DNA from: a virus | IMG/VR virus record: IMGVR_UViG_3300048924_000226 | Coordinates: 1-23,506 of that record | Strand: one strand, 5' to 3' | Length of the DNA stretch: 23,506 bases | Shown here: in pieces, positions 6,169 to 14,601 of the stretch | Layout of the letters: each line of letters begins with the position of its first letter | Position numbering within the stretch: position 1 is the first letter of the stretch | Position numbers and translations under genes: made by a program | Notes under the pieces: model-generated | Told to the model about the DNA's origin: nothing | Databases searched by the model: none | The model's input: only the letters and a program-made list of their open reading frames with translations

Positions 6169-8157
6169 TCATGACACGCGCGCTTTCCGTTCCGCCCAAG
6201 CCAGCACCTGCGCGGCGGTCTTGTTCTTCAACACGGTCGGATTGGCCTTCACCGCATCGGCGCCGACGATCCGGAAAGCCGGAGTGTCCGGCTTGGCCTT
6301 GGCAAGGCGGGCCGCAACCGGGCCATCGAGGAAATGCGAAAGGTAGATCATGCCGTTTGTGGGCTGAATACCACGCTTGGCAAGCAGCTTGCCGTTCTGG
6401 TCAGCGTACTTGGCGACCATGCGGCGGGAAATCGACGGATCATCCCGAAGGGCGAGGATCTCGCGGGCGCTCTTGCCCTCCGCTTCCGGCTCGCCTCTCA
6501 TGAGCCCCAGCCAAGTGCTCTTGATGAACTGCCCTGCCCCGCGCGCGCTGCTTCGCGGGTTCTGCGCGTCGGCCCGGCCGTTGCTCTCGACCGAGATAAT
6601 GCGATCGACCACTTTGTCGGAAACAGGCTCAACCCTGATAGGCTGGCGGACAGTCACCGGCTGGGGACTTGGCTTCGGCCCACTATCGTTCGCGGCGCCC
6701 GGCATCACAGCAGAAGCAAGACCGCCCGTTGCCGCTGGCGCCGTGAACCCAGCCCCCGCCGCCTTTGGCGCGACAAGTCCGGATAGTGTGCCGAGTGCGT
6801 CCTCGGCCTGCCCTCGCGTAATCGCCTGAGACGCATAGCGGGCACCGGTAGCGCCAGCCGTTACCAGCCCGCCCGTCGCGGCGTCACCCGCCAGAGCGGT
6901 CGCACCACCCGTGACAAGCGGAATGACGTTGCCTGCCGGGTTCTTCAGGTCAATCCCTGCGCGCCCTGCGAAGCGAAGCCAGCTCTCGACACCGCCCTTC
7001 TGCGAAAGGCGCTTGAGTGCTTCCTTTTCGGCATCATTGAAGCCGCGCATGGCCTTCTTGTTGAGCAAGAGCAACCGCACTTGGTTCTTCAGAACGCCGG
7101 GCGTGTCGCCATAGCGTTCGACCAGGCTGCGGACTTTGTCGAAGCGGCGGTACTTGCCCCACTCCTGCCTCGCCTGTTTGAGCAAAGGGGCTGCGTCCGC
7201 ACCGCCAGAGGCAATATTCGACGCACCCAGCCGCTCAATATGAGAATCCAACGTGTCGATCAGGTTGAGCGCCTTCATCGCGTCGGGATTGATCTTGCCA
7301 GTCCCGTCCGTTCCCGTGGAAACGACATCGTTCAGCAGTTGCCGGTATTGGTCGGCCTCTTCAAGGCTTAGGGTCTTGCCTTTGAGGGCCTTAAGGTCTT
7401 GGAGGACGCTCAGGGTATTGCGGTGGAGGTCCGCATTGGTCTTTCCGCCCTCGCTGACCGCCTTTTCGAGGTCCGCAACCATCGCGTTGACGGTCTTCTT
7501 ATTAATAACCGCGCCGGCTTCGCGCATTTTCGTGTAGGTCGCTTGGGATTGCGCCTTGAGGCCATCTCCGATTTCCTGCCAAGCTTCCGGGCTCTTCGCG
7601 ATGGCGCCCTTGGCAACATCTTTTCCGGCCCGCGCCACCGCGCCGACGACCTCAGCACCTTTTTCAAGCGCCGGTGATGCCACAACGCCTGTTCCTAGGC
7701 CGATTAGGCCCTGCTCGGCACGGTCTTTCAGATTGCTCTGCTCCGAGGTGGCGCGGGTGAAGCCTTCCGCTGCGCCAGAGACACCAGCAAGAGCCGCGCG
7801 GCTAGCACGCGTCGCCGCCCCACCGGGAATTGCCAGTGCCGGAGCAACATCGCCGACGAAATTTCCGACTTCACCCGCCGTCCCGAGGCTCGCGACGTCG
7901 CGCTCAATCTTCTTTTTGACCTTGCTCGCCGCCTCACTGACGCCCTTGGCGCCGACGAGATCGGCACCCGCTTGGATCACACCAACGCCGCGTCCCGTCA
8001 GGCCGGCGCCAAACCCGATGAACGCCCGAGCAGCCTCGGGAAGATCAGATTGCTTGTCATCGCTCGGGGACGCCTCCTCTAGTTCGAACCCGTCCGGCAA
8101 TGGTGGCACCGGCTGGCTGTCCAGCTGGAAACCATCGGGAAGGGGCGGGATGTCCAT
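6169..8157 (-). CDS. Large ejection/internal virion protein with C-terminal lytic transglycosylase
   Basis: A 662-residue protein. The ATG at 8155-8157 overlaps the upstream TAA by one base (TAATG). The N-terminus contains two copies of PPLPDGFxL separated by a short linker. The central 400 residues are Ala/Gly/Lys-rich with amphipathic helices and several glycine-rich segments, as in proteins injected with the DNA. From about residue 516 there is an SLT-like domain: VVDRIISVESNG with the likely catalytic Glu at about 524, then GAGQFIKSTW and, near the end, MIYLSHFLDGP. This domain would open the peptidoglycan locally during DNA entry, as in T7 gp16 and related proteins. It is the last of three coupled ejection genes and would be carried in the virion. 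Confidence 0.82.
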   Translation of the reverse strand: MDIPPLPDGFQLDSQPVPPLPDGFELEEASPSDDKQSDLPEAARAFIGFGAGLTGRGVGVIQAGADLVGAKGVSEAASKVKKKIERDVASLGTAGEVGNFVGDVAPALAIPGGAATRASRAALAGVSGAAEGFTRATSEQSNLKDRAEQGLIGLGTGVVASPALEKGAEVVGAVARAGKDVAKGAIAKSPEAWQEIGDGLKAQSQATYTKMREAGAVINKKTVNAMVADLEKAVSEGGKTNADLHRNTLSVLQDLKALKGKTLSLEEADQYRQLLNDVVSTGTDGTGKINPDAMKALNLIDTLDSHIERLGASNIASGGADAAPLLKQARQEWGKYRRFDKVRSLVERYGDTPGVLKNQVRLLLLNKKAMRGFNDAEKEALKRLSQKGGVESWLRFAGRAGIDLKNPAGNVIPLVTGGATALAGDAATGGLVTAGATGARYASQAITRGQAEDALGTLSGLVAPKAAGAGFTAPAATGGLASAVMPGAANDSGPKPSPQPVTVRQPIRVEPVSDKVVDRIISVESNGRADAQNPRSSARGAGQFIKSTWLGLMRGEPEAEGKSAREILALRDDPSISRRMVAKYADQNGKLLAKRGIQPTNGMIYLSHFLDGPVAARLAKAKPDTPAFRIVGADAVKANPTVLKNKTAAQVLAWAERKARVS

Positions 8158-9494
8158 TATTGGGCGCGCACCCATTGACCGTTCTGCAGGATCAACCGTT
8201 CGCCCGTCTTCGGATTGCGGGCAGTCACGGGCGCGGAAGCGGCCGGGGATGCTTGCGTCGCGGACTGGCCTTCATAGGCCGTGTAGTCCATTGGCTCGTG
8301 GCCGAATTCCGCCCGCAACTGGTCGTTCTGCAGTTTCTTCAGTTCCGCCGAGCGGGCGTTGATACCGCGCAGCTCGGTGAGGCGGTCTTTGACGGCCTCG
8401 GTATCGAAGGGCGCGGCAAGGATGGCATCGGCGGCGCGCTGAGCGTCACCTTCCGTCTGCACGCCCTTGGCCAGAAGCAGGCTGTCATTGACCATCTTCT
8501 TGAGGTTGGACTGGTAGTTGGCCAGCGAGCGGCTTTGCGGAGTGCTGTGGCCAACATAGTTGGCAGCGGCAGAGACTGTGCGGTTAGCAAGGTCGGTTTT
8601 GAGCTGTCCGGAATCAATGTCTGCAAGGATCTTGTCGATGTTCGAGTTGGTTTGGCCGATCGTGCCGATGGCATCCAGCGCTTCCTGCTGCAGTTTTACC
8701 GCTGGCGCAGGCAACGGCTTCGGTTGCGGATTGGTCTTCGCATCAGCCTGCGCGCGGTAATTCGCGGCTTGCGCCTTTTCGGTATCGACCTGCGCATCCT
8801 TTAGCTCAAGAGTCTTATCAGCCAGCGCATTCTCTTGCCGGGTCGCGTAGCGCGCTTGATAAGCAGCCGGAGCGTAGGCTTTCAGGAGCGTATCAACCGG
8901 AACCGCCTCGCCGGACACAAGATTGCCCTGCCCGTCTTTCCCATACGGGATCATCACGTCCACACCGTTCATTTGGGTGAAGCGGGCGCCCTCGACCGGC
9001 GCGCCAAGGGTCGTGGACAGACGCTTGGCGCTTTCCGGATTCGAGGCCAGCCAGTTGCGGATACCGCTTTCGTCCCCAGCCGCGAGCTGGTCAATGGACT
9101 GAGCAAGCTGCGCGCCGGATACGGTTGCTTCCTGATGCGCGGCCAGCATCTGTTGCACTTCCGCCTGGTGCGTTTCGAGGTTCGCTTTATATTGAAGGAG
9201 CTGGTCGAGTTGCGCCTGCTTCTGGTCACGAATGGCCTGCGCTTTTTCAGACTTGCCAGACGCCACCGCGCCGGTCACACCCTTGAGGATGGCCGTGAGC
9301 GGCGTGAGCTGCCCCGGTTGGAACGCATCGGAAATCCCCTGCCACCGTTTGGCTGATACGTCTTCGCCGTTCGTGGCTTGTGCCGCCGTTTGGAGGGCAC
9401 CGGTAGGCAAATTATCGCCGCTGACCAGCTTGGCGAGGGATGCGAGACCGGAAAGCTCCGGCGTGCTGCCGACCGTGGTTGATAGTCCAGCCAT
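8157..9494 (-). CDS. Ejection/internal virion protein
   Basis: A 445-residue protein with its ATG at 9492-9494, overlapping the upstream stop (TAATG), preceded by GGGAGG eight bases before. It is predominantly helical, rich in Ala, Gln, Leu and Lys, with coiled-coil-like stretches (IRDQKQAQLDQLLQYKANLE; LELKDAQVDTEKAQAANYRA). The C-terminus ends in NPKTGERLILQNGQWVRAQ, a short motif I associate with phage DNA-ejection proteins. There is no signal peptide or membrane span. Its position between a smaller Ala/Gly-rich protein and the transglycosylase-bearing protein suits the middle member of a three-protein ejection set (P22 gp20- or T7 gp15-like role). The family assignment is by context. Confidence 0.7.
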   Translation of the reverse strand: MAGLSTTVGSTPELSGLASLAKLVSGDNLPTGALQTAAQATNGEDVSAKRWQGISDAFQPGQLTPLTAILKGVTGAVASGKSEKAQAIRDQKQAQLDQLLQYKANLETHQAEVQQMLAAHQEATVSGAQLAQSIDQLAAGDESGIRNWLASNPESAKRLSTTLGAPVEGARFTQMNGVDVMIPYGKDGQGNLVSGEAVPVDTLLKAYAPAAYQARYATRQENALADKTLELKDAQVDTEKAQAANYRAQADAKTNPQPKPLPAPAVKLQQEALDAIGTIGQTNSNIDKILADIDSGQLKTDLANRTVSAAANYVGHSTPQSRSLANYQSNLKKMVNDSLLLAKGVQTEGDAQRAADAILAAPFDTEAVKDRLTELRGINARSAELKKLQNDQLRAEFGHEPMDYTAYEGQSATQASPAASAPVTARNPKTGERLILQNGQWVRAQ

Positions 9495-10372
9495 TACGCC
9501 ATCCTCCCTGTATTCCAATAGACTTGATTGCCGAGGCCGGAGCCATAGTTTGCCCATCCGCCAGATGTCCCGGCCTTTGCCGCCGCACTACCGCCTGACG
9601 CCATGCTGAACAGACCGCCGCCGGTAAGGGCAAGGCTTGCGCCGCCGGTGAACGGAGCCGCAGCGATACCTGCGATGGTGGCAAGGTTATTGAAACCGGC
9701 CTGACTAGCTGCCGCTTTCGCTGCGTTGTTGGCACCGATCGTAGCGGCAACGCTGTTGTTGTAGTTCTGCTGGTTCTGCTGTTGAGAAAGGCCTGAGTTC
9801 ACAAGGCCAGCCAGTGAGTTAAGTTGGGTACCTTGCTGACCGTTCAGCGCCCCCGAGGCAAGGCTGTAAAGACTGCCTTGGCGGTTCAGCTCCTGCGAAC
9901 GCGCGTCCTGCTCGATGCCGGACATATCGCGAGCAAGCTGCGCCTTTTGATCCATGACCGTTCCGGCGCGCGCGATGCGGGCTTGGGCTCCGGCCGTGCT
10001 ATCAGCCTGACCATACCGGGCAAGCAGCTTTTCCTCGGCGTTGCCCGTCGCGACCGCGTTGTCGGTGATCGCCTTCGATTGCGTGGCCTGATAGTCCGTC
10101 AGGTACTGTTTCAGCCACGGGATGTCATCGACATTGTAATTGTTGGAGAGCTTGGTGATGTAGTCCAGCGAGCTTTGCTGGATCTGCTTGAAGGTATCCT
10201 GAAGCGCTTGGTCTTCAGCGGAGAGAGGCAGCGCGCTCCGAACGATTGTATAGGTACCGTCGGGCTGTTTGACGCGCTCAACCTTCGTTCCAGCAACGTC
10301 GTCAATTTGCGTCTCAAACTGAGCTTGTTCGGGGATAGGAGTCAGCGCTGCTTTTGGTTTACTGAGGCTCAC
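9494..10372 (-). CDS. Ejection/internal virion protein (P22 gp7- or T7 gp14-like role)
   Basis: A 292-residue protein with a GTG start (10370-10372), overlapping the end of the upstream acetyltransferase-like gene by 14 bases. The Shine-Dalgarno sequence is weak, so it may depend on coupling. The N-terminal third has a conserved-looking PDGTYTIVRSALP segment. The middle is Gln/Ala-rich and helical (QQQNQQNYNNS). The C-terminal part has a hydrophobic glycine/alanine segment (about 225-260: LATIAGIAAAPFTGG, LALTGGGLFSMASGG), as in small ejection proteins that enter the host membrane. It is followed by the two other ejection proteins through TAATG junctions. The role is inferred from order and composition. 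Confidence 0.65.
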   Translation of the reverse strand: MSLSKPKAALTPIPEQAQFETQIDDVAGTKVERVKQPDGTYTIVRSALPLSAEDQALQDTFKQIQQSSLDYITKLSNNYNVDDIPWLKQYLTDYQATQSKAITDNAVATGNAEEKLLARYGQADSTAGAQARIARAGTVMDQKAQLARDMSGIEQDARSQELNRQGSLYSLASGALNGQQGTQLNSLAGLVNSGLSQQQNQQNYNNSVAATIGANNAAKAAASQAGFNNLATIAGIAAAPFTGGASLALTGGGLFSMASGGSAAAKAGTSGGWANYGSGLGNQVYWNTGRMA

Positions 10373-10769
10373 TCATCGAGACTTTCCTTATAAGCGAATA
10401 ATAACTGATGCCGTCACGCTGGCAATACATTTGAAACCCATGCTTGCGCAGGAAGCGTCCGCACACCGGATTGTCGGTGGTGGCAGCTATCTGCGGATAG
10501 GACGCAAACGCGAAGCTGGCGATGGCGTTGAATGCCTCATCATCCAGCCAGTGACCGCGTTTTTCCGGTACGATCCACACGTTGCCCCAGCCGCAGTTCT
10601 TCCAATCCGGTTGCTCGCGAAGAGCGACAATCCCAATCGGCTTGCCGTCATCAAGGACAAGGACAGCGAACTGGCCGCCGCCCCAAATCTGGCAGAACTC
10701 CCGGGCTTCCTCATGCTGAAGCAGGCCCGTGTAGGCCAGCATGTCGAGGGTTGCGGGAATGAGCTTCAC
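10359..10769 (-). CDS. GNAT-like acetyltransferase
   Basis: A 136-residue protein starting at GTG, overlapping the upstream TAG by one base. It looks like a short GNAT fold: FAVLVLDDGKPIGIVALRE (strand pair), then NVWIVPEKRGHWLDDEAFNAI (strand, loop and helix region where acetyl-CoA binds, although the usual Q/RxxGxG/A is degenerate here) and ATTDNPVCGRFLRKHGFQ, the typical N..s..f..k.GF ending. Similar short GNAT-like genes are seen among structural genes of several podoviruses; their substrate is unknown. Possibilities are modification of a virion or host protein, or a non-catalytic structural role. The degenerate acetyl-CoA loop lowers confidence in activity. Confidence 0.65.
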   Translation of the reverse strand: MKLIPATLDMLAYTGLLQHEEAREFCQIWGGGQFAVLVLDDGKPIGIVALREQPDWKNCGWGNVWIVPEKRGHWLDDEAFNAIASFAFASYPQIAATTDNPVCGRFLRKHGFQMYCQRDGISYYSLIRKVSMSEPQ

Positions 10770-11764
10770 TAGAACAGCTCAGCCGTGATGTTGGATGGAG
10801 CTGCGCCCTGGTACTGGCCGTAGATCGTGGCCGTGCCTGTTCCGCTGCGGAACTGCACCGAATACGTCACCGAGGTCGTCACGGCCGGGCTATCGACGTA
10901 CACGGTATGAAATACGCCATTGATGCCGTCGTAAGTGTTCGCCGAGCCGTTTGCGGTCAGGATCGTGCCGAGGTTGCTCCATGTCTGGAGGACCGTCGCG
11001 CCCCTAAGCAGCCGCACATCATAGCGCCCGGTGTTACCGCCGCCCGAGGGCTGGTTGTAGAGGGTCTGCGCCACATCGATCTTGACCTTCTGGCCCACGA
11101 GCGAGGGCGTGATCGTTACCGCCAGACCGGAGGGCGTCCATGTCGCGGTACTGTCCGACGTTTGCGCCGTGGCGGTGGCGAACGCTATACAGCCGGGACA
11201 GGCAATCGAGCTGGCGCTCACCGTGCCGCTGATCGTCGCCGTACCGCTCACGGTAAGGCTGGTGAATGTCGGGCTCAGGTTCTGCGTTACGGAGGTGACG
11301 ATGCCTGCGGTGTTCACCGTGATCGTCGGCAGCGAATAGGTGCCGGAGACGCCAAGGTTCGGGAAGCTGCTGGTATCGAGCAGCCCGAAGACGGCCGCGC
11401 CGGTGCCGTTGGCCTTCATCACCTGCCCGGCCGCCGCGAGCCCGGAGCTGATGGAGGTCGGCGAAATCAAGCCCCAGTAGGTGTTGGCACCGTCATTCAG
11501 CAGCGCCTTACCGGTTTGGCCGATGACGCTCGGCGGAACACGCGCTTCGAGGCTGTTCAGGCCCTGAAAGGCCTTGTTGATATCACCGTCCACCTTGGCG
11601 GACGAGATCGCAACGCCGTTGGCGCGGTCGATCTGGTACTTGGTGGTGTTCACCGAGTGGTTGGTCGGCGTGTAGGCGCCGGCGGGGCGCTCCCACACGG
11701 CCGCATTGGCCGCGCCGGTTGCCAGAATGGCGGCTACAAGCGCGCCGAAAATGCTGGTTTTCAT
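10769..11764 (-). CDS. Exported tail-fibre-like protein with CPGC motif
   Basis: A 331-residue protein whose ATG follows GGGAG. Residues 1-21 are a clear Sec signal (MKTSIFGALVAAILATGAANA|A). After WERPAGAYTPTNHSVNTTKY comes a helix (DGDINKAFQGLNSLEAR), then Ser/Thr/Gly-rich strand repeats (TFTSLTVSGTATISGTVSAS) typical of fibre shafts. The C-terminal beta domain (KIDVAQTLYNQPSGGGNTGR; YDVRLLRGATVLQTWSNLGT) resembles fibre tip domains. The only two mature cysteines are in CPGC, which could form a disulphide. It lies directly after the nozzle gene with a 3-base gap, where a fibre or tail-needle gene is expected. The signal peptide is the odd feature, shared with the three genes at 2616-4237. 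Confidence 0.68.
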   Translation of the reverse strand: MKTSIFGALVAAILATGAANAAVWERPAGAYTPTNHSVNTTKYQIDRANGVAISSAKVDGDINKAFQGLNSLEARVPPSVIGQTGKALLNDGANTYWGLISPTSISSGLAAAGQVMKANGTGAAVFGLLDTSSFPNLGVSGTYSLPTITVNTAGIVTSVTQNLSPTFTSLTVSGTATISGTVSASSIACPGCIAFATATAQTSDSTATWTPSGLAVTITPSLVGQKVKIDVAQTLYNQPSGGGNTGRYDVRLLRGATVLQTWSNLGTILTANGSANTYDGINGVFHTVYVDSPAVTTSVTYSVQFRSGTGTATIYGQYQGAAPSNITAELF

Positions 11765-11767
11765 GAT

Positions 11768-13585
11768 CTATCTCCCTATTGGTCTTATTCCGAGCACGTT
11801 CACCGGCCCGGTTTTCGTCGCGAAGCTCAGGCGAACGCAGAATGCCTTGTCGGCAAGGAATTTGTCGGTGACGACGGGATTGTTGGTACCCGCATCCCAC
11901 GTCGCGTCGTCCCAGTGCGCGTCGTCCCACTGCGAACCGCCGCCCACGACCTCGACCTGCGTCGAGACCACGTTCAGCTCCTTGAAGTCGATCATGCGAT
12001 CGAGCGTGAAGGTGACGTTCGCGGTGTCTTCGAGCAGGATCTCCCACGCCTTGTTGGCCCAGCGCGAGTTGCGGGACAGCCAAGGCGTCCACCACGTCAC
12101 GACGATCTCGTTTCCGTCGTCGCTGTAGTCCTCGCCGACCAGATCGTCGGTGCCATTCGCATACATGAAGGCTTGCAGGCCGCGCAGGATCATCAGCCGG
12201 TGATCGGTCAGGGGCAAGAAGCCCGCGGCATCCCCGAAGTAGCCGTCGAATTTCGACCAGCCCTTCGAGTTCTCGTTCAGCACGTAGACCATCAGGCTCA
12301 CATCATCGAGCTTATACCCGTAGATTCCGTCGCGCTGGTAATAGAAGCTGCGGGCCTTGCGGTACGCCTCGTCATCAGCGAGCAGCGTGCGGATCTTCTC
12401 GGCAAACTCGCTGTCCTGCGTGCTGCCGATGTCGGTTGTGACCTCGATTCCGTCCGTCTGCACCTGCACGGAGAGCGTCCGCAGGCCATACGGGGTTACG
12501 ATCGCCTCATCGTTCGGCATCGGCTGGCGGAGTTTCTGGTGGACGAGACCGATTTCCAGCGTCTTCACCGGAATGAACCCGCCGATCTCGCCCGGGTCGT
12601 AGCCCTGCCACAGGTACGTTTTCTGGCGGCCATAGAAGACCATGGCCCCATTGAAACTGCCGATCGCCAGCAGTTCATCGAAGATGCCTGCTTTGTTCTG
12701 TATGTTGATATAGGCGAGTGATTGCGTGGAGGTGTCCGCCCCCTGGTCGAACCACGAGTTCTCGTTATTGGACGTAACCGTGTAAAAAACCTTCATGCTT
12801 TCCGACCCGCGATACACCTTCGGACGGGAGACCCCACCGCTCAGCGCCCACAGGATGTCGTTGGCGGTCATGATGAAGGAGAATGGCGGCGGATTGTCGA
12901 AATACTCGACCGTCGTCAGGTCTTCGTCGGCGGCCGGGAATGGATTGCCGGACACCATGACGGTCAGCGTGTCACCGACTAGTGACGCCGTGGTAATCGT
13001 GGCCTCGACAATGCCGGACGTCGCAAAGGTCAGGCGAACCTTGCGGCCCGTCAGGTAGTCGTTTCGGCCCGGCACCGGCTTGAGGCTGAAGCTGGCATCC
13101 GAAACCCACTCCAGATCGCCGGATAACCGATCCTCGACATACTCCCCGAGGTCGGTGCAGGTCGTGCCGTTGTAAGCGAAGTTGACGTCCACACCGTTGA
13201 AGAAGATGAGTTTACCGTTGAATTGCGTGGCGCCGACCAGCCCGAGCGAGGAAAGCCCGGACTTGATGACGGCATAGGTGTTCAGGGCCTCGTCATACCG
13301 GTACAGGGCATTATCATCCCCGAGGGCAATGACCTCGATCGTTCCGTCCGCCCGGCGATACTCCCATCCGTCTATCAGGTTGACCGTGTGTTCCGGCCCC
13401 TTTTTCCCAACCCCGAATCGGAGAGCGCCGGAGCCAGCCTTACGGCGGTTCGGCAGCATGTTGGTTAGGGTTCGTGCGTATTGAGAGGCAGAAAGCAACG
13501 TGGAGCTGACTGACGAGTTCGCCAACTGGCGCGGGAACAGCGTCAGCAAGCTCCCGTCGAAAATGCCCGGCCGCGTCGCTACCAT
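11768..13585 (-). CDS. P22 gp10-like tail nozzle / stabilisation protein
   Basis: A 605-residue protein; its ATG overlaps the upstream TAA by one base. The sequence is almost entirely beta strand, with repeated blade-like units (FNGKLIFFNGVDVNFAYNG; LWALSGGVSRPKVYRGS; LAIGSFNGAMVFYGRQKTYL) expected for the beta-propeller of podoviral nozzle proteins (P22 gp10; role comparable to T7 gp12). Near the C-terminus, from about residue 553, is the WDDAHWDDATWDAG repeat that I associate with this family. The protein would close the head through the adaptor encoded just upstream and form the lower tail tube. Length is somewhat above P22 gp10 (about 470 residues). Confidence 0.82.
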   Translation of the reverse strand: MVATRPGIFDGSLLTLFPRQLANSSVSSTLLSASQYARTLTNMLPNRRKAGSGALRFGVGKKGPEHTVNLIDGWEYRRADGTIEVIALGDDNALYRYDEALNTYAVIKSGLSSLGLVGATQFNGKLIFFNGVDVNFAYNGTTCTDLGEYVEDRLSGDLEWVSDASFSLKPVPGRNDYLTGRKVRLTFATSGIVEATITTASLVGDTLTVMVSGNPFPAADEDLTTVEYFDNPPPFSFIMTANDILWALSGGVSRPKVYRGSESMKVFYTVTSNNENSWFDQGADTSTQSLAYINIQNKAGIFDELLAIGSFNGAMVFYGRQKTYLWQGYDPGEIGGFIPVKTLEIGLVHQKLRQPMPNDEAIVTPYGLRTLSVQVQTDGIEVTTDIGSTQDSEFAEKIRTLLADDEAYRKARSFYYQRDGIYGYKLDDVSLMVYVLNENSKGWSKFDGYFGDAAGFLPLTDHRLMILRGLQAFMYANGTDDLVGEDYSDDGNEIVVTWWTPWLSRNSRWANKAWEILLEDTANVTFTLDRMIDFKELNVVSTQVEVVGGGSQWDDAHWDDATWDAGTNNPVVTDKFLADKAFCVRLSFATKTGPVNVLGIRPIGR

Positions 13586-14220
13586 TACATGATGGCTTTC
13601 ACGCGGGTGTTCTTACGGGGCCGCTGGGAGAGGATGAAGAGGCGCAGACTCTCCTTCAGCTCGTCATAGTGATCCTTGGTCAGCTGCAGCTCGGTCCCCA
13701 CCATCTTGTCGCGCTCGTCATAAGCGATCGTCCACAGCGTCGCCCATTCCAGCACCCCATGGTACGCAGCAGGGATCTTGATGGCCGATTCTAGTGAATC
13801 CGCCGTCAGGGCGAGCGGTTGCGGGACGTACCGGAGTTGGAGTGTGGTGGTGTTGAGCGGATAGGTAATCAACCCGTCCATCAGGTAATCGTAGCTGGTT
13901 GGCGTGCCGGTTGCTTCAAGGCCGGGATCGCTGGCTTCGATGTCGTCTACCGAAACGTGGTCGAGGACCTTGGTGGCGTTGTTCTTGTCCACCACCGAGA
14001 GCACCAGCAGCGACGGGTAGGAATAGGCGCCGATCCCGGCCGTGATCTCCATGTCCTGAAACTTCTGGTACATGTTCGGATAGAGCTGGGCGCAGAAGGC
14101 ATAGACCTCCGCATAGGCCTTGTTCAGGTAGCGCAGCAAGCGGTCGTCATCATCGGCCGCGCCGGTGTTCCCGACGAGCGCCTGGCTCTTCAGGTTTGCC
14201 ATAATGGTTTTGACGTCCAC
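13585..14220 (-). CDS. Head-tail adaptor (P22 gp4 / tail tubular A-like role)
   Basis: A 211-residue protein starting at GTG, with AAGGAAA nine bases upstream (an in-frame ATG at 14202 is less likely). An N-terminal helical part includes DRLLRYLNKAYAEVYAFCAQ, typical of the helix bundle in podoviral adaptor proteins. Then come strands (GAYSYPSLLVLSVVDKNN, with the Y.YP pattern) and a C-terminal helical part with YDELKESLRLF and a basic end. It would bind the portal and carry the nozzle encoded next. The call rests on helix pattern, size and gene order between capsid and nozzle genes. Confidence 0.72.
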   Translation of the reverse strand: MDVKTIMANLKSQALVGNTGAADDDDRLLRYLNKAYAEVYAFCAQLYPNMYQKFQDMEITAGIGAYSYPSLLVLSVVDKNNATKVLDHVSVDDIEASDPGLEATGTPTSYDYLMDGLITYPLNTTTLQLRYVPQPLALTADSLESAIKIPAAYHGVLEWATLWTIAYDERDKMVGTELQLTKDHYDELKESLRLFILSQRPRKNTRVKAIM

Positions 14221-14246
14221 GCACTGCGCTTTCCTTGAAATTTCGT

Positions 14247-14265
14247 GGGGGCTTTACCCGCCCCC
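14247..14265. other. GC-rich hairpin after the small head-protein gene
   Basis: GGGGGC, loop TTTACCC, GCCCCC, lying between the stop of the 94-residue protein gene (14271) and the adaptor start. In the direction of the late operon it is not followed by a T run. It is more likely an mRNA-stabilising or attenuating hairpin than a full terminator. Confidence 0.5.
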
Positions 14266-14270
14266 GAGGG

Positions 14271-14555
14271 TTAGGTGTTGTAACCCACCACTTCGACAAT
14301 CAGCTCTTCGCCGTTAGCAAAGGCGCTATCGGTCACAGAGACCTGGTTGTTGTTCGTGATGGTCACGGCGCCGGACGCGCCGCGACGAACGCCACCGGTC
14401 CCGACGATCACAGAATGAAGGATCTTTTGGATTTTCTTCACGTTGTTGAACGTCACGACCTTCGGCGAAGTGGTGCCGGTGATCGAGAACACACCGACAT
14501 CCGAAGGAGCCATACGAACTGTTCCGTCCGTAAGCTGCAGGTTCTTTTGAGTCAT
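14271..14555 (-). CDS. Small head-associated protein of unknown function
   Basis: A 94-residue protein directly downstream of the major capsid gene; its ATG follows GAAAGACTCAGAAA. The sequence is beta-rich with alternating hydrophobic residues (DVGVFSITGTTSPKVVTFNN; GAVTITNNNQVSVTDSAFAN; ELIVEVVGYNT) and no membrane span. Position and size fit a decoration or capsid-stabilising protein or a small head-completion protein. It is set off by GC-rich hairpins on both sides, unlike its tightly coupled neighbours, so it may be expressed at its own level. I do not recognise a family. Confidence 0.6.
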   Translation of the reverse strand: MTQKNLQLTDGTVRMAPSDVGVFSITGTTSPKVVTFNNVKKIQKILHSVIVGTGGVRRGASGAVTITNNNQVSVTDSAFANGEELIVEVVGYNT

Positions 14556-14574
14556 TTTCTGAGTCTTTCATTCA

Positions 14575-14592
14575 GGGAGGCCAGAGCCTCCC
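14575..14592. other. GC-rich hairpin after the capsid gene
   Basis: GGGAGGC, loop CAGA, GCCTCCC: a perfect 7-bp stem with a 4-base loop, ten bases after the capsid gene stop (14602). No T run follows on the minus strand. It could protect the capsid mRNA 3' end or reduce readthrough into the downstream genes. Confidence 0.6.
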
Positions 14593-14601
14593 CCGTTGTC
14601 C

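Noticed and set aside
10907-12721. Open frame of 604 codons on the plus strand
   Set aside because: It lies antisense to the nozzle and fibre genes, is Arg/His/Val/Asp-rich as expected for antisense of GC-rich coding DNA, and spans the boundary of two well-supported genes.
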